Of a DNA stretch of 6,594 bases, positions 1 through 5,408 are shown one piece after another. The position numbers were made by a program, and so were the translations under genes. The notes beneath the pieces are model-generated. The model was not told where the DNA came from. It saw nothing but the letters and a program-made list of their open reading frames with translations, and did not search any database. Source of the DNA: an uncultured bacterium. Its GTDB lineage: Bacteria; Bacteroidota; Bacteroidia; Bacteroidales; CAIWKO01. Location: NCBI GenBank assembly GCA_903916135.1, contig CAIWVT010000670.1:1-6594 (forward strand). Direction: 5' to 3'. The stretch's first letter is position 1, and every line of letters begins with the position of its first letter.

Positions 1-1
1 G

Positions 2-226
2 GGTTGGAGTTTTCACGACTTCCGCGGCGACCGCTGGCAGAATATTCGTGATCCGCAAAACCGGGTGTATCTTCGCAACGCCTACCGCGTGCTGCTGACC
101 CGTGCGCGACAAGGGATGGTTGTCTTCGTGCCACCGGGTGAACCTAGTGACCCGACACGTTCTCCCACCTACTACGATTCAACTTTCAACTACCTAGCCG
201 GCCTCGGTATTCCGGTGCTCGGATAG
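2..226 (+). CDS. DUF2075 domain protein, C-terminal fragment
   Basis: This open frame enters from the left edge and gives the last 74 residues of a larger protein. The segment YLRNAYRVLLTRARQGMVVF (about residues 30-49 of the fragment), followed by PPGE, DPTR and YYDSTFNYL, matches the C-terminal part of DUF2075 (schlafen group 3-like) P-loop ATPases. In that family the RVLLTRAR segment corresponds to helicase motif VI, with arginines that contact the ATP phosphates. Family members are predicted DNA/RNA helicase-like ATPases, often fused to an N-terminal GIY-YIG or other nuclease domain; the Walker motifs and any nuclease domain would lie outside the window. The frame ends with GIPVLG and a TAG stop, a normal-looking end rather than a truncation. 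The coding sequence is about 60% G+C, far above the following gap. The family call is from memory of the motif, not a search. Confidence 0.8.
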   Translation, partial: GWSFHDFRGDRWQNIRDPQNRVYLRNAYRVLLTRARQGMVVFVPPGEPSDPTRSPTYYDSTFNYLAGLGIPVLG

Positions 227-342
227 GTTCATATCAAACGCGGAATACCGTCGCGGAGGCATTTCTATTTTTTGAACAATAATATCTAAATATATTTATA
301 TAGATGGATATATAAATTCTGTATATATTAACAAATACATCA

Positions 343-379
343 TATATACCTAAAAAAGTGCTCCTTTTTTAGGTGTGTA
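343..379. repeat. Long hairpin, possible terminator or processing signal
   Basis: The left arm at 348-358 (ACCTAAAAAAG) and the right arm at 364-374 (CTTTTTTAGGT) are perfect inverted repeats of 11 bp around a 5-nt loop (TGCTC). Outside them, 343-347 can pair with 375-379 if G-U pairs are allowed, making a 16-bp RNA stem. The hairpin lies about 117 bp after the DUF2075 stop and 13 bp before the 21-bp repeat array. There is no T-tract after the right arm, so it is not a textbook intrinsic terminator, although the right arm itself carries six T residues. It could end transcription, protect an RNA end, or be the edge of a mobile remnant. Confidence 0.6.
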
Positions 380-392
380 CGGCGCTTTTATT

Positions 393-560
393 GGATTCTA
401 CGAAACTATTAAAGGAATCTATAAAACTTAAAATGGATATTATGAAGCTTAAAAAGGAATCTATAAAACTATTATTGGAATGTATAAAACTTAAAAAGGA
501 TAACACAAAACATTTATTGGACTATGCAAAACATTTATAGGAATGTATGAAAATATTTGA
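393..560. repeat. Eight degenerate 21-bp tandem repeats
   Basis: Eight units of exactly 21 bp start at 393, 414, 435, 456, 477, 498, 519 and 540. Each begins with GG, almost always GGA, and most continue as GGAATCTATAAAACT or a close variant; the last third is either TTAAAAA-like or ATTATT-like. No insertion or deletion is visible across the array, although many bases differ between units. Because 21 is a multiple of three, one + strand frame (373-540, GTG or TTG start, TAG stop) stays open through seven units and would encode a lysine-rich, leucine-rich heptad pattern such as ESIKLKK. Whether this is translated is unknown. There are no unique spacers, so it is not a CRISPR array. Confidence 0.85.
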
Positions 561-564
561 AGTC

Positions 565-640
565 AATATCGTGATATTTCTATATTGTATGAAATAGCGA
601 CTATTTCATATTGAGCTATTCTATTTCTCTATGAAAATAG
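565..640. repeat. Cluster of short palindromes after the repeat array
   Basis: Three inverted repeats follow the 21-bp array. AATATC-GT-GATATT occupies 565-578. TATGAAATAG at 588-597 pairs with CTATTTCATA at 601-610 around a 3-nt loop, a perfect 10-bp stem. CTATTT at 621-626 pairs with AAATAG at 635-640. Parts of the second and third hairpins resemble each other (ATGAAATAG against ATGAAAATAG), so alternative pairings are possible. The cluster lies just upstream of the small ORF at 659 and could form structure in its leader, or could be remnants of an older repeat. Confidence 0.5.
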
Positions 641-658
641 TTTGTTATAAAAGGAAAA

Positions 659-793
659 ATGAAACCCTGCCGTAGGTGTGGAGGCAATGTAAAACAAATG
701 AAATTTTATTTTGAGTATAATTGCTTGATTATTTTATTGAATTATTTGATGACTATAGCGTTCCTATTGTTTCTAATGTGTCTATTGTGGTGA
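659..793 (+). CDS. Possible small CxxC membrane protein (44 aa)
   Basis: An ATG at 659 opens a 44-codon frame. Residues 4-9 read CRRCGG, a zinc-knuckle-like CxxCGG motif, followed by a short basic and polar part and then a strongly hydrophobic stretch from about residue 22 to 44 (CLIILLNYLMTIAFLLFLMC), long enough to span the membrane once. AAGGA at 651-655 could act as a ribosome binding site but lies unusually close to the ATG. An in-frame TAG at 638-640 rules out a longer form. Only one CxxC pair is present, so zinc binding would need dimerisation or a partner. A 27-codon GTG frame overlaps its stop (790-873). I recognise no family. In such AT-rich DNA a hydrophobic frame can arise by chance, so the gene is a proposal only. 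Confidence 0.4.
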   Translation: MKPCRRCGGNVKQMKFYFEYNCLIILLNYLMTIAFLLFLMCLLW

Positions 794-978
794 AAAAAAG
801 GAAAGGTAAAAACTTTTGGCTTCTCACAATTTTAGAATGTATGAGATTACTACATCCGCGAAGCGAAAAATAAAAAATAAATAATCCAAAAAAGAAGTGT
901 TTTCCGCTATGCTGAAAAATAATTTCAAAAAACTTTTATAAAATACATGACAAAATAGCCGCTTTTAAATAAATGTAC
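794..978. other. AT-rich intergenic, no firm feature
   Basis: Apart from the weak 27-codon frame that overlaps the preceding small ORF, this gap shows nothing convincing. An imperfect long-range pairing exists between AGCGAAAA (862-869) and TTTTCCGCT (900-908). It leads directly into the promoter candidate for the TPR gene. Confidence 0.5.
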
Positions 979-1008
979 TATTTTTGCAGATAAAACGTTT
1001 TAAGTTTG
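979..1008 (+). promoter_or_regulatory. Candidate promoter boxes for the TPR gene
   Basis: TATTTTTG at 979-986 and TAAGTTTG at 1001-1008 both match the Bacteroidota -7 consensus TAnnTTTG. No good -33 TTTG box lies at the expected distance of about 19-21 bp from either one, so the assignment is tentative. Transcription would start near 993 or 1015, leaving a leader of about 105-130 nt before the preferred ATG at 1122. Confidence 0.45.
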
Positions 1009-1057
1009 ATATGCCAAAAGCAATGAATTACTTTTGGAGAATTGCTTTTGAAGAACA

Positions 1058-1115
1058 ATCACAAATCGTAAATCAAAATCACCAATCACCAATCACAAAT
1101 CACAAAGCACCAATC
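1058..1115 (+). repeat. Heptameric repeat in the TPR gene leader
   Basis: ATC recurs almost every 7 bases: units ACAAATC, GTAAATC, AAAATC (6 bp), ACCAATC, ACCAATC, ACAAATC, ACAAAGC, ACCAATC. The array ends 6 bp before the ATG at 1122. A closely related 7-bp-period repeat lies just before the ppnP start, and another in reverse orientation follows the membrane protein gene at 4051-4085. Its presence here supports treating the DNA before 1122 as untranslated leader. Confidence 0.75.
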
Positions 1116-1121
1116 ACGACA

Positions 1122-3344
1122 ATGGACATCAACCACGTCATCATCCAACACCGCGTCATCTGCGAAAACGCCACAGCTTTCAAGCTTTACGATGCTATGG
1201 AGCAAAGTCGTTTCCTCTTGAAAGACATCCCCATTGCCGAACTCAAAACGGAATTGCAAACCATTAATGAAACCTATTCCAACCTGCTGCTCTACACTCT
1301 GAAAGGTATCAACGACCCCCAACGCAACATGATTTTGAATTCCTTGGTCGTCAAAATAATGGAATTGGCTGACAAAATCAAAGAATATTACCTCGAAAAA
1401 AACAATGCCACCCTGCAACATCTCAAACATAATGCCTTCAACAAACTATCTTTGGTGCAAAAAAAATTCACCGAAACACTTGAGAATACTGACTATCAAA
1501 ACAAACTTGCCGACTTGCTTCAAGACACAAAAATCGCTGTGCCTAACTCCGAAGCCATTCAAAAACATGAAAGCTTCCGTTTAGATTTGTTTGAATACAT
1601 ACTTTATAGTGACAAATTGACCGATGCCGACATTGCTTTCATTCAAGCGGTTTTCGCGCAAGAAAACACCGAATGGTTCGAGCAAAGTCTCATCACTTCT
1701 GCCGTAACCTTGAGTATGATTCGCTTTTTCGATACTCAAAAACTCGATTTATTGTTCACATTTTATGAATCGGGCATACATCAAGTGAAGCAGCGTGCCT
1801 TGGTGGGCATCGTGTTGTTGTTTTATTTGTATGATGATAGAATTCGCTACTACAAAGCATTGAACGATAAGGTTCAAAAAATCTATGCACGCAATGAAAT
1901 TGCCGAAACGGATGTAATTATCATCATTAAGCAGTTTGTGAAAGCCAAAGATACCGAGAAAATAACACGACGCATGAGGGATGAAATCCTTCCTGACATC
2001 CAAAAACTCACCCCCTTGATTGAAGACAAACTTGGCATCAAAAACCTTATGTCTGATGAGACTTTTGAAGATAAAAACCCCGATTGGGAAGCAATCCTTG
2101 AAGACTCTCCCGAACTTATGAACAAGCTTGAAGAACTTTCCAAGCTTCAACTGGATGGCAACGACGTGTTCATGAGTGCGTTTTCCATGCTCAAGCAATT
2201 CTCTTTTTTCAATCATGTTTCTAATTGGTTTATTCCTTATTACAAAGAGAATTCCGAAACGAATGTAATTCTCGACACAGAAGAACCACGGTTCAAGGAA
2301 GTGTTTTTAACGTCCCTCGAACGTTCTGTCTATATGTGTAATTCCGATAAATATTCCTTCATGTTGAACCTAACCACAATGCCGGAACAACAAAAGAGCA
2401 TGTTGCTAAATCTCTTTAATGCCGAACTCGAAAGCGTGAACGAACTGGCAGATGAAGATGAAATGCTCAACATTGCTATTAAAAATCAGACTGTTTTCAC
2501 ACAATACATTCAAGATTTATATCGCTTCTATAAACTACATCCTGCGCGCAATGATTTTGATGACATCTTTCAACTGAAACTTGATTTTCATAATAAGAAA
2601 TTTGTGCAAACCATCTTCCCTGATGATTCTTTTATGACTCAACTTGCCGATTTTTATTTCAAAACCGACCATTATTCCGAAGCTTCAGAGGTATTCAAAC
2701 GCCTACTTTCTTCCGGTAATGAAAATTTGGATTTATTGCAAAAGATTGGCTATTGTTTTCAACGTTCCGAGAAATATCAAAAGGCATTGGAATATTATCA
2801 CAAGGCTGAATTATATGATTCCACACAATCCTGGTGTTTAAAGAAGATTGCTTTTTGCTACAATCAGCTAAAAAACTATAAAAAAGCTCTCGACTATTAT
2901 TTGGAAGTTGAAAAACTGGAGCCAACAAATAGAAGCATCCAAGTGAATATTGCCAATTGCTATTTATATTTGAAAGATTATAAAAAAGCCTTACACTATT
3001 TCTATAAAATTGAATTCAACACCAATGATATCACGGGAATTTGCCGACCTATTGCCTGGTGTCTATTTGTCTTAGGCGATTTCGACAAAGCAGAAGAATA
3101 CTTGTTGAAACTCTTAGATAATGCTAACAATTATGATTTTATGAATTATGGACATCTTCAATTCGTGAAAGGCAAGCTTGAAATTGCTGCTGCATATTAT
3201 ATAAATAGCGTTCATTATGAATTAAACACATGGGAGCAATTCATGCGTGGCTTCACCGATGATACTGAACATTTGTTGAAACACGGCATAAGTCAACAAG
3301 AAATTCAACTTATGCTTGACTTTGTAAAATCTAAAATAGGATAA
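1122..3344 (+). CDS. TPR-repeat protein of unknown function (740 aa)
   Basis: The C-terminal third carries about six tetratricopeptide-like repeats, at roughly residues 506-537, 538-571, 572-605, 606-639, 640-672 and 673-705, with typical features such as YQKALEYYHKAE and YKKALDYYLEVEKLEP. TPR arrays bind other proteins, so a scaffold or adaptor role is likely. The first 500 residues are mostly charged and helical, with no motif I recognise and no signal peptide or transmembrane helix, which suggests a cytoplasmic protein. The frame is open back to a TTG at 984, with an ATG at 1011. I prefer ATG 1122 because the DNA before it overlaps promoter-like boxes and a heptameric repeat whose translation is low-complexity; the same kind of repeat is non-coding before ppnP. 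The ppnP gene follows after 54 bp, so co-transcription is likely. Codons are AT-rich compared with the genes downstream of 4180. Confidence 0.88.
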   Translation: MDINHVIIQHRVICENATAFKLYDAMEQSRFLLKDIPIAELKTELQTINETYSNLLLYTLKGINDPQRNMILNSLVVKIMELADKIKEYYLEKNNATLQHLKHNAFNKLSLVQKKFTETLENTDYQNKLADLLQDTKIAVPNSEAIQKHESFRLDLFEYILYSDKLTDADIAFIQAVFAQENTEWFEQSLITSAVTLSMIRFFDTQKLDLLFTFYESGIHQVKQRALVGIVLLFYLYDDRIRYYKALNDKVQKIYARNEIAETDVIIIIKQFVKAKDTEKITRRMRDEILPDIQKLTPLIEDKLGIKNLMSDETFEDKNPDWEAILEDSPELMNKLEELSKLQLDGNDVFMSAFSMLKQFSFFNHVSNWFIPYYKENSETNVILDTEEPRFKEVFLTSLERSVYMCNSDKYSFMLNLTTMPEQQKSMLLNLFNAELESVNELADEDEMLNIAIKNQTVFTQYIQDLYRFYKLHPARNDFDDIFQLKLDFHNKKFVQTIFPDDSFMTQLADFYFKTDHYSEASEVFKRLLSSGNENLDLLQKIGYCFQRSEKYQKALEYYHKAELYDSTQSWCLKKIAFCYNQLKNYKKALDYYLEVEKLEPTNRSIQVNIANCYLYLKDYKKALHYFYKIEFNTNDITGICRPIAWCLFVLGDFDKAEEYLLKLLDNANNYDFMNYGHLQFVKGKLEIAAAYYINSVHYELNTWEQFMRGFTDDTEHLLKHGISQQEIQLMLDFVKSKIG

Positions 3345-3358
3345 ACCAAAAAATCAAA

Positions 3359-3393
3359 ATAAATCTCAAATCATAAATCTAAAACCTAAAATC
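3359..3393 (+). repeat. Heptameric repeat before ppnP
   Basis: In the 54-bp gap between the TPR gene and ppnP, five units repeat with an exact 7-bp period: (A)TAAATC, TCAAATC, ATAAATC, TAAAACC and TAAAATC. The array ends 5 bp before the ppnP ATG. It resembles the leader repeat at 1058-1115, and TCAAATCATAAATC here differs at one base from the reverse complement of part of 4058-4071. No Shine-Dalgarno sequence is present. Confidence 0.75.
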
Positions 3394-3398
3394 ACAAC

Positions 3399-3692
3399 AT
3401 GTTTAAAGTAAACGAATATTTCGAAGGAAAAGTAACTTCTTTGGCATTTGAAACCCAAGAAGGGAAAGCAACCATTGGCGTTATTGCCGCAGGTGAATAT
3501 GAATTTGGCACATCCACAGTAGAATATATGACTGTAACATCCGGCACTATGGAAGTGATGCAAGCTAATGAAACTGCATGGAAAACCTATAAAGAATTTG
3601 AAACCTTTATGGTGCCTGCTAACAGTAAATTTAAAATGAAAGTTGTCGAAGATACTGCCTATAGGTGTTTATATAGGTTGAGAAAAGCATAA
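3399..3692 (+). CDS. ppnP: Pyrimidine/purine nucleoside phosphorylase PpnP
   Basis: This 97-residue protein matches the PpnP (YaiE, formerly DUF1255) family almost end to end; the E. coli protein is 94 residues. Shared features are NEYFEGKV (5-12), GEYEFGT (32-38), EYMTVTSG (42-49), the cupin-like FMVPANSKF (70-78) and the terminal YRCLYR (88-93). Family members are small single-domain cupins that cleave nucleosides such as uridine, thymidine, adenosine and inosine with phosphate, releasing the free base and (deoxy)ribose-1-phosphate in cytoplasmic salvage. The start ATG is fixed by the conserved N-terminus. The gene lies 54 bp after the TPR gene and 12 bp before a membrane protein gene, suggesting a shared transcript. 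A short basic tail (LRKA) extends past the family's usual end. Confidence 0.95.
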   Translation: MFKVNEYFEGKVTSLAFETQEGKATIGVIAAGEYEFGTSTVEYMTVTSGTMEVMQANETAWKTYKEFETFMVPANSKFKMKVVEDTAYRCLYRLRKA

Positions 3693-3704
3693 ATTTTTTT
3701 ATGT

Positions 3705-4049
3705 ATGGAACCAGTTAAAACTTTTTTCGTCTTATCCACGTGGATGCTTCGAGTATCATTACTCGTGATGGTTTATGTTCAGTTTTTTCCACCATTACGT
3801 ACGCCTGACTTCTACAGCCCTACCTTTTGGATAGCCGCTGGTTTCGCACTCTTTAGTATGCTGTTGTTCATCGGTGCGTTCATGAAGAAGAGCGCCCTCA
3901 CAGTGGTGTCTGCACTCTTTCTCTTGTTGGGTTGCATCTATGAAGTGGTGATGCGCTTTGGGTTCAACAAAGAAAACCCTGTGGCGATGTTTTTCGTGTT
4001 TGGTGCTATCGCGATGTTTTTTTTCTCTACTGGGAATAAAAAGAAATGA
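3705..4049 (+). CDS. Uncharacterised four-helix membrane protein (114 aa)
   Basis: The protein has four hydrophobic segments at about residues 7-28, 41-60, 64-83 and 92-108, joined by short loops, and ends with the basic tail NKKK. It is therefore a small integral inner-membrane protein. No catalytic motif or known family signature is visible; small conserved four-helix proteins of this sort are common in Bacteroidota. The start at 3705 follows the ppnP stop by 12 bp, within a T-rich spacer, so it is probably translated from the same mRNA. An ATG at 3701 is out of frame. A heptameric repeat array in reverse orientation begins right at the stop codon. Confidence 0.8.
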   Translation: MEPVKTFFVLSTWMLRVSLLVMVYVQFFPPLRTPDFYSPTFWIAAGFALFSMLLFIGAFMKKSALTVVSALFLLLGCIYEVVMRFGFNKENPVAMFFVFGAIAMFFFSTGNKKK

Positions 4050-4050
4050 T

Positions 4051-4085
4051 GAATTATGATGTATGATTTGAGATGTATGAATGAC
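4051..4085 (-). repeat. Heptameric repeat after the membrane protein gene
   Basis: Five units with a strict 7-bp period (GAATTAT, GATGTAT, GATTTGA, GATGTAT, GAATGAC) begin 1 bp after the stop codon. Read on the - strand they become ATACATC, TCAAATC, ATACATC and ATAATTC, the same type as the repeats before ppnP and the TPR gene but inverted. Confidence 0.7.
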
Positions 4086-4179
4086 GTGCATCCTATGTTA
4101 TATTATAACCTCAGACGTAAAGTCTAATACCTATTAGCTAATTCCGAAACAACAACGAATCTATTAATCTACCTACTCA
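4086..4179. other. Leader region of hflX with short palindromes
   Basis: This stretch contains GTTAT-ATT-ATAAC (4097-4109), AGAC-GTAAA-GTCT (4113-4125) and a perfect 10-bp palindrome ATTAGCTAAT (4133-4142). None is followed by a T-tract. I found no exact TAnnTTTG box, so whether hflX has its own promoter here or is read through from upstream is unresolved. The palindrome could be an operator or chance in AT-rich DNA. Confidence 0.35.
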
Positions 4180-5364
4180 TTGAACGAAACAAATCTGAAG
4201 ACCGAACGCGCCATACTGATAGGCGTGATTACGCCACAACAAAATAAGGAACAAGCTACTGCCTATCTCGACGAGCTTGCCTTCCTCTTGAAGACGGCGG
4301 GCGGCGAACCCGTGAAACAATTTGTGCAAAAGCTCAACATGCCCGAGCCGCGCACCTACGTGGGCAAAGGAAAGATAGAGGAAATCAGTGCCTATATCCT
4401 CGAAAACGACATCAACCTAGCGGTGTTCGATGATGAGCTGAGTCCATCGCAGATACGCAACATCGAGCGCGCCTTGGGCATCCGCATCATTGACCGCAAC
4501 AATCTGATATTAGACATATTTGCCTATCGGGCACGCACCTCTTATGCCCGCACTCAGGTGGAGTTGGCACAATATCAATACCTGCTGCCACGCCTTACGG
4601 GGATGTGGACCCACTTGGAGAAACAACGCGGCGGCATCGGCATGAAAGGTCCGGGGGAGAAGGAAATTGAGACTGACCGTCGGGTGATTAAGGAGCGGAT
4701 TTCGTTGCTGAAGGAGAAGCTGAAACAAATTGACAAGCAGAAAATCACGCAGCGGAAGAACCGCACGGGGATGATACGCGTGGCATTGGTGGGCTACACC
4801 AATACGGGCAAATCCACGCTGATGAACCTGTTGAGCAAGTCGGAGGTGTTTGCAGAGGATAAGCTGTTTGCCACGTTGGACACCACGGTGCGCAAGGTGG
4901 TGGTGAAGAATATGCCTTTCCTGCTGTCGGACACGGTTGGGTTCATACGAAAGCTGCCGCATGCGCTGATAGAGTCGTTTAAGTCCACCTTGGATGAGGT
5001 GTTTGAGGCGGATGTGCTGATACACGTGGTGGATATTTCGCATCCCGGCTTCGAGGATCAGATGGGCGTGGTGAATCAGACTTTGGGCGACATCAAAGCA
5101 AACGACAAGCCGATGATCACCGTGTTTAACAAGATAGATAACTACACCTACGTGAAAAAACACGAGGACGATTTGACACCCGCCGGGAAAGAGAATCTCT
5201 CGTTGGAGGAGCTACAGAACACATGGATGGCGCAAAAGCCCGGGACTGCCATCTTTATCTCTGCGACCAAGAAAATCCACTTTGACGAACTGAAGACGCT
5301 CATCTACGACGAGGTGAAAACGATGCACGCCAAGATATATCCCTATAATAACTTTTTATATTGA
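4180..5364 (+). CDS. hflX: GTPase HflX
   Basis: This 394-residue protein has the full HflX layout: an N-terminal HflX-specific domain (about 10-140), the glycine-rich linker GGIGMKGPGEKEIETDRR (151-168), a coiled helical stretch (170-190) and a TrmE-Era-like GTPase domain. In the latter are G1 GYTNTGKS (205-212), the switch I region ATLDTT (231-236), G3 DTVG (251-254), G4 NKID (317-320) and G5 SAT (361-363). HflX binds the 50S subunit and GTP, splits stalled or stress-arrested 70S ribosomes, and in some bacteria rescues ribosomes after heat or antibiotics. The conserved N-terminus requires a start at TTG 4180: an in-frame TAA lies at 4165-4167, and the first in-frame ATG, at residue 54, would remove part of the domain. 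A rare start codon may keep expression low. A glycosyltransferase gene follows after 44 bp. The G/C balance changes near 4620, in the middle of the gene. Confidence 0.97.
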   Translation: MNETNLKTERAILIGVITPQQNKEQATAYLDELAFLLKTAGGEPVKQFVQKLNMPEPRTYVGKGKIEEISAYILENDINLAVFDDELSPSQIRNIERALGIRIIDRNNLILDIFAYRARTSYARTQVELAQYQYLLPRLTGMWTHLEKQRGGIGMKGPGEKEIETDRRVIKERISLLKEKLKQIDKQKITQRKNRTGMIRVALVGYTNTGKSTLMNLLSKSEVFAEDKLFATLDTTVRKVVVKNMPFLLSDTVGFIRKLPHALIESFKSTLDEVFEADVLIHVVDISHPGFEDQMGVVNQTLGDIKANDKPMITVFNKIDNYTYVKKHEDDLTPAGKENLSLEELQNTWMAQKPGTAIFISATKKIHFDELKTLIYDEVKTMHAKIYPYNNFLY

Positions 5365-5408
5365 GCGTTTTTTAGCATTATAGCAATCTTTGCTCCTCAA
5401 TTTGAACC

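Larger units (their letters stand above)
227..658. other. AT-rich intergenic region with repeats and hairpins
   Basis: This stretch separates the DUF2075 gene from the first candidate small gene. Up to about position 260 it remains GC-rich, then falls to roughly 20% G+C with runs of TATATA. It contains the long hairpin at 343-379, the 21-bp repeat array at 393-560, and palindromes at 565-578, 588-610 and 621-640. A perfect TAnnTTTG promoter box was not found on the + strand here. The only open frame of note is the one running through the repeat array. Confidence 0.7.

Noticed and set aside
393..560. CRISPR-like array
   Set aside because: The units are directly adjacent with no unique spacers, are degenerate, and no cas gene is near. 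It is a plain tandem repeat.
790..873. 27-codon GTG frame overlapping the end of the small CxxC ORF
   Set aside because: Too short, AT-rich and without a ribosome binding site or recognisable feature to support a gene call.
984..1121. TTG-initiated N-terminal extension of the TPR protein (46 residues)
   Set aside because: It overlaps a promoter-like -7 box and a low-complexity heptameric repeat of a type that is non-coding elsewhere in the window; ATG 1122 is preferred.
4133..4142. Perfect palindrome ATTAGCTAAT as an operator for hflX
   Set aside because: A 10-bp palindrome in AT-rich DNA can occur by chance; with no regulator gene or second copy in the window it is mentioned only within the leader region.
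4510..5163. 217-codon open frame on the - strand across hflX
   Set aside because: It is fully antisense to a strongly conserved gene, and its His/Arg/Leu-rich product is typical of a shadow frame.
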